DNA of 36,298 nucleotides from a virus. Where the stretch lies: IMG/VR virus record IMGVR_UViG_3300037231_000134, positions 1 to 36,298 of that record. One strand, 5' to 3'. Position 1 is the stretch's first letter. Every line of letters begins with the position of its first letter. Of the stretch, positions 1-7,647 are shown one piece after another. The notes beneath the pieces are model-generated. The model had not been told where the DNA came from, made no database searches, and worked only from the letters and a program-made list of their open reading frames with translations. Position numbers and translations under genes: made by a program.

Positions 1-899
1 GAGGGGGCGGTGGTGGCATAACTACTATAGATGTTGATAACAGCGGATCAGTTACCGGTACTACTATTGATCTCTTTGCCGCTAGCGGATCTGCTCATGC
101 CGGAGGAACGGTGGCATTTATTGCTGCAAGTGCTACCGAAATTGATCTTCAATTTACAACAAACCGAAATACTTGTATTGGAGCTGGAACGGTAACTCCT
201 TCTTCTGGAGTTGCTAATACAGCGCTCGGAAATCTTGCTTTGGCGGCAGGAGCAGGATCTAATTCAAATTCTGCCTTTGGTGATTATGCGCTCAATGTTT
301 TATCTTCTGGAAATGGGAGTAATGTCGGATTTGGACAAGGATCACTAATACAGCTCACTTCTGGTGATTCTAACGTTGCTATTGGTAATTCAGCCGCAAA
401 TGCATATACCGGATCTGAAAGTTCTAACATCATTATCGGAACTCTTAATTTGAGGACTGCTGGTGAATCAAATGTATTATCAATCGGTATTGGAACCGGT
501 ACTTCACAAGGTTATTTAAACAAAGCTTTTATTTGTGGAATTCAAGGAATAACTGTTACAGGCGCTGCCGTTTTAGTTTCTTCTTCTGATCAACTTGGTG
601 TTGCGGTATCTTCCCGAAAATATAAAGAAAATATTGAAGATATGGATTCTTTCAGTTCAGATATATTAAAACTGAAACCTAAGAAATTTAACTATAAAGG
701 CCACGGAGAAAAATCAGGCGGTCTTATTGCTGAAGAAGTACACGAAGTTATGCCTTCTCTTGTTGTTTATGATAAGCAGGGAGATCCGCAGACGGTTAAA
801 TATCATGAACTGCCAGCTCTTTTATTGAATGAACTACAAAAAGCTCTTAAAAGAATTAATGCTCTTGAACTACAAGTTCTTGGTTGTAAGGGGAAATAA
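1..899 (+). CDS. Tail fibre, 3' part, with C-terminal S74 chaperone domain
   Basis: The reading frame is open from base 3 to the TAA at 897-899 (298 residues) and has no true start in the window. Glycine-rich repeats are followed by short beta-roll-like repeats of the type ALGNLAL / AFGDYAL / VGFGQGSL / VAIGNSA, spaced as in trimeric fibre and YadA-like head repeats. The last ~100 residues begin at SSRKYKENIEDMD (about nt 609-650) and match the Peptidase_S74 intramolecular chaperone, which trimerises a fibre and cleaves itself off. Near-identical sequence occurs at 35461-36298, so this is probably the end of the fibre gene that starts at 34851. The stop overlaps the next ATG by one base. Confidence 0.85.
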   Translation, partial: GGGGGITTIDVDNSGSVTGTTIDLFAASGSAHAGGTVAFIAASATEIDLQFTTNRNTCIGAGTVTPSSGVANTALGNLALAAGAGSNSNSAFGDYALNVLSSGNGSNVGFGQGSLIQLTSGDSNVAIGNSAANAYTGSESSNIIIGTLNLRTAGESNVLSIGIGTGTSQGYLNKAFICGIQGITVTGAAVLVSSSDQLGVAVSSRKYKENIEDMDSFSSDILKLKPKKFNYKGHGEKSGGLIAEEVHEVMPSLVVYDKQGDPQTVKYHELPALLLNELQKALKRINALELQVLGCKGK

Positions 900-2287
900 T
901 GGCAACTCAAAACAATCTTCAGCTTACGGGACTTCAACCATTACCTTATAGCGAGATTCCCGCTCAATTATTTCTTGAGTTAAAAGATCCTACTTCAGCC
1001 AATTATAATACGCTTCCTTATAAGAATTTTTCTGTTGGTACCTTCTGGCTTAATACTACTAATCAAAAGCTCTGGTACCTCGCTAGTATTGCTAATAGTC
1101 CAAAAGTTCAAGGTAATTGGGTTTTGCTTTCTTCAGGAATGACCAATACCGAAACTATAACGGGCAATAGTGGTGGCGCAGTTGGCCCAAATCTGAGTTC
1201 AAATATTAACTTTGTAGGTGATGGAACTACTATTACGATAGTTGGTTCTCCATCGACTAATACTCTTACCGCTTCTTTAATAACTCCCGTGACTGTTCCA
1301 AATGGTGGAACAGGCGATATAAGTTTTACTGCTTACGCCCCTATAGTTGGTGGAATCACTACAACAGGAGTACTGCAATCAGCAGCAACCGGAATTTCCA
1401 ATAGCGGCTATGTTTTAACGAGTACTGGTGCTAGTTCACTTCCTACCTGGCAAGCTGCCGCAGTGACTGGAATTACTACTCTTGATGCCGATTCAGGAAG
1501 TGCCACCGGTTCGACTGTTACTATTAGTGGCGGATCAACTGGTCTTACTACTATAGCTTCAGCTGCAACAATGGATTTAACGGGCACTCTGATTGTAGCA
1601 AATGGCGGTACGGGAGATGCAACATTTACCGCTAATGAATTAATTGCTTCCGGAACTACTTCAACCGGAGCATTTCAACAAATTACCAATGGAAGTGCAG
1701 GACAAGTTTTGACTGCTAACGCTTCAGGCCTTCCAAGTTTTAAGAATTCTTCTGGAGGTGCATGGACCTTATTGCAAACACAAAATGCAAGTAATTCTGC
1801 AAGTATTACTTTTGATTCAACCTTAATTACTGCTACCTACAATAACTATGTATTAGTGATAACAGGAGCCTTAAGTGTTGTCGATTTGCCTAATATGCTT
1901 CTCCAATTTTCTACTAACAATGGTAGTTCTTATTTAACCGGTAGTTATGTATATGGAATCAATTCATGGGCCTGGAATACTAACGCAGCAGTCAATGGTT
2001 CAGCTTCTTCTGCTGCTGCTATTGTAATAGGATCTTTAAGAGATCCATCCGCAGCAGTTGGCCCTTTTAATGGTACCTATTGGTTTTATAATATGGTAAG
2101 TGGAGCGAGTTCTACTTTTCCTTATGTCATGGGCGATTATGTAGGAACGGATAACCTCGCAAATACTGCCAGGGCTCTAACTATAGGAACATGGCAAGCC
2201 CCCCTTGTCGTAAACAATTTCCAAATAACTATGGCAAGCGGAAATATCTCTTCAGGAACTTTTTCTCTTTATGGAATATCTCAATAA
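899..2287 (+). CDS. Second tail fibre / receptor-binding protein
   Basis: 462 residues, with AAGGGG just upstream of an ATG that overlaps the previous stop. The N-terminal ~75 residues carry a GTFWLNTTNQKLWYL pattern seen at the start of many phage fibres. Residues ~100-285 are Gly/Ser/Thr-rich and contain modules also found in the 34851 fibre: GGTGDISFTAYAPIVGG...SSLPTWQ and DADSGSATGSTVTISGG...LIVANGGTGD. The C-terminal ~175 residues start WTLLQTQNASNSASITF and end SGTFSLYGISQ, a pattern common to fibre C-terminal domains. It probably forms or decorates the host-contacting tip; its receptor is unknown. Confidence 0.7.
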   Translation: MATQNNLQLTGLQPLPYSEIPAQLFLELKDPTSANYNTLPYKNFSVGTFWLNTTNQKLWYLASIANSPKVQGNWVLLSSGMTNTETITGNSGGAVGPNLSSNINFVGDGTTITIVGSPSTNTLTASLITPVTVPNGGTGDISFTAYAPIVGGITTTGVLQSAATGISNSGYVLTSTGASSLPTWQAAAVTGITTLDADSGSATGSTVTISGGSTGLTTIASAATMDLTGTLIVANGGTGDATFTANELIASGTTSTGAFQQITNGSAGQVLTANASGLPSFKNSSGGAWTLLQTQNASNSASITFDSTLITATYNNYVLVITGALSVVDLPNMLLQFSTNNGSSYLTGSYVYGINSWAWNTNAAVNGSASSAAAIVIGSLRDPSAAVGPFNGTYWFYNMVSGASSTFPYVMGDYVGTDNLANTARALTIGTWQAPLVVNNFQITMASGNISSGTFSLYGISQ

Positions 2288-2308
2288 AAATGCTTCATTT
2301 ATAAAAGA

Positions 2309-2346
2309 ACGCCCACTAGGTAGCAATACCTAGTGGGCGTTTGTCT
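2309..2346. terminator. Bidirectional intrinsic terminator
   Basis: A perfect 14-bp stem (2309-2322 with 2327-2340) closes a GCAA tetraloop. It is followed by TTGTCT on the plus strand and by a T-rich TCTTTTAT on the minus strand. It lies between convergent genes and would end both the late fibre transcript and the 3967-2366 minus-strand operon. Confidence 0.9.
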
Positions 2347-2365
2347 AATGGAAAAAACAGAGCTT

Positions 2366-2644
2366 TTATTTATCTTTAATGATATCGCTGATTTTCTTAT
2401 ACGGTTTATCTTTATTATAACTATAAAGGCGCAGGCATTCATTCATGAATTCACGATCTTCCAATAAATCTGCGAAAACACACTCAAAAAATGATCCCAG
2501 CGATCGCCATTCAGGATTGTTGATATCTTCACTCAGTTGAATGAAATACTTCGAGACGCCTTCATTTACTTCAATCCATCGCGTTCCAAACGGCTCACGA
2601 TCAAATTGACTGGGAGCAACAAACTTCGTTATATACTCTTCCAC
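2366..2644 (-). CDS. Hypothetical protein, last gene of the minus-strand operon
   Basis: 92 residues starting at GTG with GGAGAAGTA upstream. It begins 15 nt after the ERF gene stop and ends ahead of the bidirectional terminator. The protein is soluble and rather acidic with aromatic and charged patches, ending ISDIIKDK. I recognise no domain. Position suggests co-expression with the recombination gene. Confidence 0.6.
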   Translation of the reverse strand: MEEYITKFVAPSQFDREPFGTRWIEVNEGVSKYFIQLSEDINNPEWRSLGSFFECVFADLLEDREFMNECLRLYSYNKDKPYKKISDIIKDK

Positions 2645-2659
2645 TACTTCTCCGCTTTT

Positions 2660-3415
2660 TTATTTATTTCCATTACGCAAGTTAGTAATTTCTCTTATAC
2701 GCGTTATTGCCGCTTGGTATTTACTTTTTGGTATATCCGCCAGTGATTGTATCTTGTAGCCTGTTAAGATCATTTCACCGATATCGGGATACTCTCCCAA
2801 TTCATACTCGATAGCTTCAATCTGTTCGCGGGTAAGCGTTTCAGCTGACTGCTCTTTGGGATTGTATTTGGTGTTTAAAGCAGTTCCCTTAGCGAAACTC
2901 TCGCGCGATTCAGCAACGGCTACTTCACCATCGTCATCTTCTTCACCGGTTACTACACCAACGAGTGACGAATACGCCATTCTTTTAAGATACGTAGTAA
3001 ACGAGCTGACGGTCTGGATATCGGGCTTTGGTGCATTGATGACCATTCGTGATTCAATCCATTCACCTGAGCTGTGTAACAAGATTGTGTGAAGCACGCT
3101 TTGCCCATCATCATTACGTAAAAGATTTTGCACCACCGATAACCCATACTTTGATAATGCCGGCCGCGAAGCAGTTACCACCGAAGTGAAATCAGCATAA
3201 CGAGACTTAAAATAAGGATTTTGCTTATTCAATCCGGCTACGGGCATCTCCCCTTGAGCCTTGCTAAGCGCAGTAGCTAATTGCTTGATCTCTGTAGAGC
3301 GATAACCCCCTGTTGTGGGCTCAATCTTGCTCAGGGCAACGATTTCTTCTTTAAGAGATGCTATGGCTTTAAGGACTTTGCTCAGTTCGTTCTCAATTGA
3401 TATTTGTTCGCTCAT
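2660..3415 (-). CDS. erf: ERF-family single-strand annealing protein
   Basis: 251 residues. After a short coiled N-terminus, residues ~45-165 carry the ERF core: a lysine-rich ALSKAQGEMP stretch, then NPYFKSRYADFTSVV, PALSKYGLSVVQ and later SSFTTYLKRMAYSSLVGVV. ERF proteins anneal complementary single strands and serve phage recombination or genome circularisation. The C-terminal ~85 residues (acidic EEDDDG, then a helical tail) are variable in the family. Start is ATG with AAGGAAG upstream, adjoining the stop of the 3416 gene. A RusA-like resolvase at 6458 would fit the same pathway. Confidence 0.85.
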   Translation of the reverse strand: MSEQISIENELSKVLKAIASLKEEIVALSKIEPTTGGYRSTEIKQLATALSKAQGEMPVAGLNKQNPYFKSRYADFTSVVTASRPALSKYGLSVVQNLLRNDDGQSVLHTILLHSSGEWIESRMVINAPKPDIQTVSSFTTYLKRMAYSSLVGVVTGEEDDDGEVAVAESRESFAKGTALNTKYNPKEQSAETLTREQIEAIEYELGEYPDIGEMILTGYKIQSLADIPKSKYQAAITRIREITNLRNGNK

Positions 3416-3649
3416 TTAATCTTCCTTGCAGCAACAAGAAGATTTTTCTTCTTCATCATCAGAATCATCTTTTGATGTCAGGAGTTCAGTTTGTTCTTCG
3501 ATAGCGTCTTTTATTTCTTGAATGGAATCGTAGATATCTTCAAGGGGATAAACTTCCTCAGCCTTATCATTCTCCCGCTCATTGATCTTTTCAAGTTGTT
3601 CTAAGATAAGCCGGAGCAATTGCCGTTCGTTTGAATTATCGCAAGACAT
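3416..3649 (-). CDS. Small acidic coiled-coil protein with Cys-rich tail
   Basis: 77 residues, predicted largely helical (LLRLILEQLEKINEREND...), followed by an acidic DDSDDEEE run and a SSCCCKED end. It lies directly upstream of the ERF gene with no gap, in the same operon. No family recognised; the three adjacent cysteines could bind metal or form disulfides, which is inference only. Confidence 0.6.
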   Translation of the reverse strand: MSCDNSNERQLLRLILEQLEKINERENDKAEEVYPLEDIYDSIQEIKDAIEEQTELLTSKDDSDDEEEKSSCCCKED

Positions 3650-3661
3650 AGTATTTCCCCT

Positions 3662-3967
3662 TTAGTCGTTAACATGTTTATTAAATTCTTGATCCATTAC
3701 AAACATCAATTTGGTTGTTCGGTCCTGTTGAGCCATGCTCATTTCATATTTTAAAGCTTTTTCTATGAGACTCATATATTCATCAGAATATCGGTTTAGC
3801 CTTTCGAAGTATTCTTTTATGTCCTGGAGAGAAGCTCTGCGATTGCGGTTGAATTCTTTCTTATTATCGATGAGATAGTTTACTTTCTGTTCCACCAAAT
3901 CCAAGAGCGCATCAATCTCCGGTTGATAATACCATTGCTTAGCGGAACGAATTAATGGTGAGATCAT
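3662..3967 (-). CDS. Hypothetical helical protein, first gene of the minus-strand operon
   Basis: I take the ATG at 3967 (MISPLIRSAKQ, 101 residues) because TTAAGGGAAAAG lies just upstream. The longer frame starting at 3997 has no ribosome site and its ATG lies inside the inverted repeat at 3996-4019. The product is charged and helical (ALLDLVEQKVNYLIDNKK; DIKEYFERLNRYSDEYMSL). No domain recognised; as the first gene after the divergent promoter it is probably expressed early. Confidence 0.6.
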   Translation of the reverse strand: MISPLIRSAKQWYYQPEIDALLDLVEQKVNYLIDNKKEFNRNRRASLQDIKEYFERLNRYSDEYMSLIEKALKYEMSMAQQDRTTKLMFVMDQEFNKHVND

Positions 3968-4041
3968 CTTTTCCCTTAATAGACAAATTGTTAACATGTA
4001 TATAAACTATCATATACATATATAAAGTCAACAGGAGATTT
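3968..4041. promoter_or_regulatory. Divergent promoter region with inverted repeat
   Basis: This AT-rich gap separates the minus-strand operon from the plus-strand early operon. An inverted repeat with perfect 8-bp arms (3996-4003 ATGTATAT and 4012-4019 ATATACAT) and an 8-nt spacer is a good operator candidate. On the plus strand TTGTTA is followed 17 nt later by CATATA; on the minus strand TTGACT (near 4025) precedes several TATA-like boxes. Promoter boxes are approximate. Confidence 0.6.
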
Positions 4042-4257
4042 ATGAAATGGATTAGTGTTAAAGAAGAAAAACCGCCGCTGAATAAATTTATTTTAGTAAC
4101 TTTTGATTCTGAAGAATTTGGTGAGTATATTCCCTCAGTAATTGTCGCAAAAACACATGATTACAAATATTTTGGGGGAGATTGTTGTGGAGATAGATCT
4201 CTTCATGGAAGAACAGTAACTCACTGGATGAATTTACCTAAGCGGGCCGGAAGATGA
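4042..4257 (+). CDS. DUF551-like small protein
   Basis: 71 residues with AGGAG before the ATG. It shows the DUF551 signature: an N-terminal WISVKEEKPP, a central ILVTFDS, and a C-terminal TVTHWMNLP. The function of this family is unknown; it is common as small phage accessory proteins. First gene of the plus-strand operon, and overlapping the next DUF551 gene by 4 nt (ATGA). Confidence 0.8.
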   Translation: MKWISVKEEKPPLNKFILVTFDSEEFGEYIPSVIVAKTHDYKYFGGDCCGDRSLHGRTVTHWMNLPKRAGR

Positions 4258-4466
4258 AATGGATTAGCAGAAAAGATGAAGCGCCTCCAAAAGAAACAAT
4301 CTTGGTTTTTGGAAAATGGTGCAAGATGCCGCACGTAGCATTTTATGACTATGGTGATTGGCTTCATGTCGAGGCGTGTTATGACAATGGCGGCCATTTT
4401 TCTGGAGGCCACATTGAATTTGATTACTGGAAACCATTACCAGAACCACCAAAGGATAGTTTATGA
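4254..4466 (+). CDS. DUF551-like small protein, tandem paralogue
   Basis: 70 residues. Starts KWISRKDEAPP, continues TILVFGKW, and ends FDYWKPLPEPP, the DUF551 pattern. It overlaps its neighbours by ATGA on both sides. Probably a diverged tandem copy of the 4042 gene, with the usual THW of the C-terminal motif replaced by FDYW. Confidence 0.75.
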   Translation: MKWISRKDEAPPKETILVFGKWCKMPHVAFYDYGDWLHVEACYDNGGHFSGGHIEFDYWKPLPEPPKDSL

Positions 4467-4666
4467 AGTTTGATGAATATTTACTGAGCACCGAAGCGGC
4501 TAAGTTTATTGGAGTATCGCGTTTAACGTTACTTAACTGGACTAAAGCAGGGAAGATCAAGGCCTATCAACATCCCTTGAACCGTTACAATCTGTTTAAG
4601 AAAGAAGACTTACAAGCATTATTGGATCAGGCCAAGTTACAGATCAAGGAGGAGCATGAAAAATAA
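4463..4666 (+). CDS. MerR/excisionase-type helix-turn-helix protein
   Basis: 67 residues. LLSTEAAKFIGVSRLTLLNWTKAGKIKAYQ is a typical MerR-like or excisionase helix-turn-helix, followed by a wing (HPLNRYNLFKKEDLQALL) and a short helix. The protein is a bare DNA-binding domain without an effector domain, so it is either a small phage regulator or an excisionase-like architectural protein. No integrase is visible, so a regulator is more likely. Confidence 0.8.
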   Translation: MKFDEYLLSTEAAKFIGVSRLTLLNWTKAGKIKAYQHPLNRYNLFKKEDLQALLDQAKLQIKEEHEK

Positions 4667-4877
4667 ATGTCCCTGGACACATGTGATCATAGATCACCGA
4701 GATCCAACTACAAAAGATCTGAGATATACGCCCTTTGTATTCTGGATAAATCTGGAAGAGGGAACTATATGGCACAGAGTCGGTGAACCATCTGATGAAA
4801 AATGGGAACTATTAAAAAAAAATAAAGAAAGACTAGTGTCCAGGTTCGGAAAGGAAAAAGATGAAAGGCCCATTTAA
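4656..4877 (+). CDS. Hypothetical protein
   Basis: 73 residues, overlapping the previous gene by 11 nt with AAGGAGG before the ATG. Begins NKCPWTHVIIDHRDP and contains FVFWINLEEGTIWHRVG. No family recognised. Confidence 0.55.
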   Translation: MKNKCPWTHVIIDHRDPTTKDLRYTPFVFWINLEEGTIWHRVGEPSDEKWELLKKNKERLVSRFGKEKDERPI

Positions 4878-5049
4878 GTCAAAAGACAAAGAAAACGAAG
4901 AAACTGCAGATCAATTTAATAAACTATATTATTTTATATTACTGAAAGAGTTGGAAGAGAAGGAAAAGACCGGCTACCAACACAATTATGTTCGCAAGGT
5001 ATTGATTAAAAAACTACGCTTTGAACTGTATAAGGAACCTCATGAATAG
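4861..5049 (+). CDS. Hypothetical charged helical protein
   Basis: 62 residues, highly charged and helical (LYYFILLKELEEKEKTG). Start ATG at 4861 has GGAAAGG upstream and overlaps the previous gene by 17 nt. No family recognised. Confidence 0.5.
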   Translation: MKGPFKSKDKENEETADQFNKLYYFILLKELEEKEKTGYQHNYVRKVLIKKLRFELYKEPHE

Positions 5050-5392
5050 AGAAGAAAGACGAGCAGCAAAGAAAAACGGAACTCCTGAATCGGACATAAA
5101 AAGGCAAGTATTGTTTGATGGAAGCTATATTCCTATTATGAATGCTCTAATTATTATTGAAAAAGAATTAAAAGAATGTAGTAAATTTTGTGAAGAGAAT
5201 ATAAAAGAAATTCACTCAAAATTAGAAGGAAGGGAAAGTTGCCGAGAAGACTTGATTGTAAGAATTATGGCACTTTCGCCGCTGGTTCAATGGTATGATG
5301 CACGGACAGAACAAATGAAAGACTTAAAAGAATTTCTTAAGCATATTCAAGATCAATCAGATTATAAAGATATGGAATTAAAATATTTCTAG
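5042..5392 (+). CDS. Hypothetical coiled-coil protein
   Basis: 116 residues from the ATG at 5042, chosen because AAGGAAC sits 6-7 nt upstream; a longer frame to 5021 lacks a site. The NREERRAAKKNG start is a basic helical motif seen in several phage small proteins. The rest is helical (IIIEKELKECSKFCEENIKEIHSKL). Last gene before the terminator at 5456. Confidence 0.55.
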   Translation: MNREERRAAKKNGTPESDIKRQVLFDGSYIPIMNALIIIEKELKECSKFCEENIKEIHSKLEGRESCREDLIVRIMALSPLVQWYDARTEQMKDLKEFLKHIQDQSDYKDMELKYF

Positions 5393-5455
5393 CTTCCAGG
5401 TTCGGAATGGAGTAGATTAGAGATCAAATTTGAAAAGTTCTTACTACTAAACCCA

Positions 5456-5490
5456 AGAGCCCGCATCGCTGCGAGCTCTCAGTATTTTTT
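5456..5490 (+). terminator. Probable intrinsic terminator
   Basis: AGAGC..GCA (5456-5465) pairs with TGC..GCTCT (5470-5479) around a TCGC loop, with one 2x2 internal mismatch, and is followed by CAGTATTTTTT. It separates the 4042-5392 genes from the DNA-binding/resolvase genes. Confidence 0.7.
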
Positions 5491-5555
5491 GCGCTTTGTG
5501 GGACTTTAGCTCATCCCCTAAGCTCAATCAATATCTTGCTATAACAAGGTATCTC

Positions 5556-6461
5556 ATGTCCACTTACAATATCTCCAAATTCGCGCTCCGTCAACAGTTT
5601 CAGACAGATTCTCACCTTTTAGTTACGTTTTCTAACATAAAACGTTCCACGAATGAATTAATTTATCCGGCAGAGCGTAAAGTGTGTGGCTGGATGCTCG
5701 GACAAATACTTAAAGACAAAAATGATTATCGCATACAAATCAAGCAAGAAGATATAGCTCGAATTAACGGCGTCTCAATATCTACCGTTAAGAACGCATT
5801 TAAATTAATGCGGCTTTTAAAAATGCTGCAAAGCTACCGTTGGTTTAAACAAGCAAGCGCCCACACCCCAGGATTATTCTTAAAAGACCTGAAAGATTAC
5901 ACCCATTTAATAGAACTATTCCCAAACATAACTTCTATCGTTTCAGACCTGTTATTTAGGAGGAGAATTCTTGACAAACAGTCAAATTGTCTGACTATAA
6001 GTAGTTATAGTTCTATATCTCTTAAAAACTCTTTACTTAGAAACATCAATGTTGATGTAAGAAAAAGTTATGCACCATCCAGCATCGGAAATTTGTTACA
6101 AAAGTTACTCACTCCGCAGATGATTGAGCGAGATGAGGGGAAAACCAACCAAAACTACCTAAAACGGGAAAGTCCGATATCAATCGCGACGAGGCCCGCT
6201 ATTTCTCAAAACAAACAAACCATAGCAGAGCATACCGTGTCAGAAAATACCGAACGCATCGATCTATTGAAAAGCATTAAAAGAAAGATAGAAGCAGAAA
6301 ATGCTGGCTATGATACGTATGAAATGCACCCTACCGATACTAACTACCGCTGGTATCTTTCTTATAAAAAGATTCGAGAGAGAGCCGAACAACGACTCAA
6401 AGAATATGACACAAGAAACGCCCTACCCTTCAAGAAGGCTGAATTTTATGAACGAGAATGA
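5556..6461 (+). CDS. Winged-helix DNA-binding protein, possible replication initiator
   Basis: 301 residues from the ATG at 5556, preceded by AACAAGGTATCTC; a TTG at 5496 would lengthen it but has no ribosome site. Residues ~35-105 form a helix-turn-helix region (YPAERKVCGWMLGQIL, IKQEDIARINGVSISTVKNAFKLM). The C-terminal half is basic and low in recognisable motifs, ending in a charged helix (RERAEQRLKEY). Phage initiator proteins often pair an HTH with a variable tail and sit ahead of recombination genes, as here with RusA. That role is inference; a transcription regulator is the alternative. Confidence 0.6.
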   Translation: MSTYNISKFALRQQFQTDSHLLVTFSNIKRSTNELIYPAERKVCGWMLGQILKDKNDYRIQIKQEDIARINGVSISTVKNAFKLMRLLKMLQSYRWFKQASAHTPGLFLKDLKDYTHLIELFPNITSIVSDLLFRRRILDKQSNCLTISSYSSISLKNSLLRNINVDVRKSYAPSSIGNLLQKLLTPQMIERDEGKTNQNYLKRESPISIATRPAISQNKQTIAEHTVSENTERIDLLKSIKRKIEAENAGYDTYEMHPTDTNYRWYLSYKKIRERAEQRLKEYDTRNALPFKKAEFYERE

Positions 6462-6958
6462 TTGGCATGACAAAAGACTGTAACCGAACTATGCTACTTA
6501 CCAATGGAGGTTTTTACATAATCCTCTTACTTTTTGGAATAACGATGATAGCAGTGCCATCCCCCTCCAAAGTTTATACCCTTCTCGGTGACCCAATTCC
6601 CCTATCTCGCCCACGGCGCGGTATGACTAAGCTCTATGATGCCCAAAAACAACTCAAATTTGCCGTAGGATTGCAGCTCGCTCACCAACACGGGGATTTA
6701 CCCAAGTATCAGGGTCCTCTTGCGTTATACGTCAAATTCTACTTCGCTCTCGCCTCTTCTTGGTCTAAGCAAAAATCACGAGAACGACTCGGCGCACCCC
6801 ATTTGTCACCGCCCGATCTCGACAATTGTATAAAATTTTTAAGCGATGTCGCCCAAGGCGTTCTCTACGATAACGATTGTATAATCTCACAAATCCACGC
6901 TCTCAAGCTCTATGATAATATAGCCAGAGTGGAATTCTATATTGAAAGATTGGTATAA
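6458..6958 (+). CDS. rusA: RusA-family Holliday junction resolvase
   Basis: The RusA core spans YTLLGDPIPLSRPRR to the end. The signature SPPDLDNCIKFLSDVAQGVLYDND (in two parts) supplies the conserved aspartates of the metal-dependent active site. RusA dimers cut four-way junctions and would process ERF-made or replication-made branches before packaging. Start is uncertain. ATG 6458 overlaps the upstream stop (ATGA) but adds a hydrophobic leader (YIILLLFGITMIAV) foreign to RusA. ATG 6545 gives a family-like 137 residues but has only a weak GGA. A strong GGAGG at 6505-6510 is spaced for an ATA codon. Confidence 0.85.
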   Translation: MIGMTKDCNRTMLLTNGGFYIILLLFGITMIAVPSPSKVYTLLGDPIPLSRPRRGMTKLYDAQKQLKFAVGLQLAHQHGDLPKYQGPLALYVKFYFALASSWSKQKSRERLGAPHLSPPDLDNCIKFLSDVAQGVLYDNDCIISQIHALKLYDNIARVEFYIERLV

Positions 6959-6960
6959 AC

Positions 6961-7467
6961 ATGAACAAAGAAATTACCCATCCTAACACAGCTCCAATCA
7001 AGAAAGCCAAACGAAAGAGCCCCGATTCTGCTGATAAAGACATGCTTTTTTGCTTCAAAATGATTCCCATTTCTCAGGCCAAAGTTCAAAAGTTAATCGA
7101 TGAACTTGAAACATGGCCCGAGAAGAATCCTAAAGAGAAAACTATCACTGCTTTTTATAGATCACATGGCTTAACACGATCAACTTTTTATAGTCTTATT
7201 GCTAAGCATCCTGCGCTGAAGGAATCCCATGAAATCGCCATGCGCACCTTGGGTGAACGTTTATGGGGAAAAGCCGTTGATAAAGAAGCGGATTGGAAGC
7301 CTATTCATTTTAACCTACATAACTATGCGCCTGAATTTAAAGAAAATTATGCTTTCCATGCCGCAATGTCTGCCAAAGATCAACAAGCTAACGAAACTAA
7401 GTTTGTAGTAATTGAGCGATTCCCTGAAACTTCTATCGTGCCGGTTAAGATTGTGGATAAGGAATGA
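6961..7467 (+). CDS. Possible small terminase subunit / HTH DNA-binding protein
   Basis: 168 residues. A basic N-terminus (KKAKRKSPD) is followed at ~55-90 by a helix-turn-helix-like stretch (TITAFYRSHGLTRSTFYSLI) and a helical segment LGERLWGKAVDKEADWKPIHFNL with YAPEFKE. This order (HTH, helical oligomerisation region, then a short tail) resembles small terminases, which bind the packaging site and regulate the large subunit. The large terminase lies ~5 kb downstream, farther than usual, so the call is tentative. ATGA overlap with the next gene. Confidence 0.45.
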   Translation: MNKEITHPNTAPIKKAKRKSPDSADKDMLFCFKMIPISQAKVQKLIDELETWPEKNPKEKTITAFYRSHGLTRSTFYSLIAKHPALKESHEIAMRTLGERLWGKAVDKEADWKPIHFNLHNYAPEFKENYAFHAAMSAKDQQANETKFVVIERFPETSIVPVKIVDKE

Positions 7468-7646
7468 ATATAGAACAAGTATGCACGGCGACTATGTGTT
7501 ATCGGTGTTCAAAAGAAACTCGGAATCTTTGTTTGAGTTATTCAGGTTTTGGTCATCCTCGATATTGGCTTTGTAAACTCTGCTGGGGAAAGTTTGAGGC
7601 TAAAATTCTGACAACGGTACACCTCTTTATGAAAAGTGAGAAATAA
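7464..7646 (+). CDS. Small zinc-ribbon protein
   Basis: 60 residues with two CxxC pairs (CYRCSKE and CKLCWGK) separated by ~24 residues, the layout of a treble-clef or zinc-ribbon knuckle. Translationally coupled to the previous gene by ATGA. No further function visible. Confidence 0.6.
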   Translation: MNIEQVCTATMCYRCSKETRNLCLSYSGFGHPRYWLCKLCWGKFEAKILTTVHLFMKSEK

Positions 7647-7647
7647 G

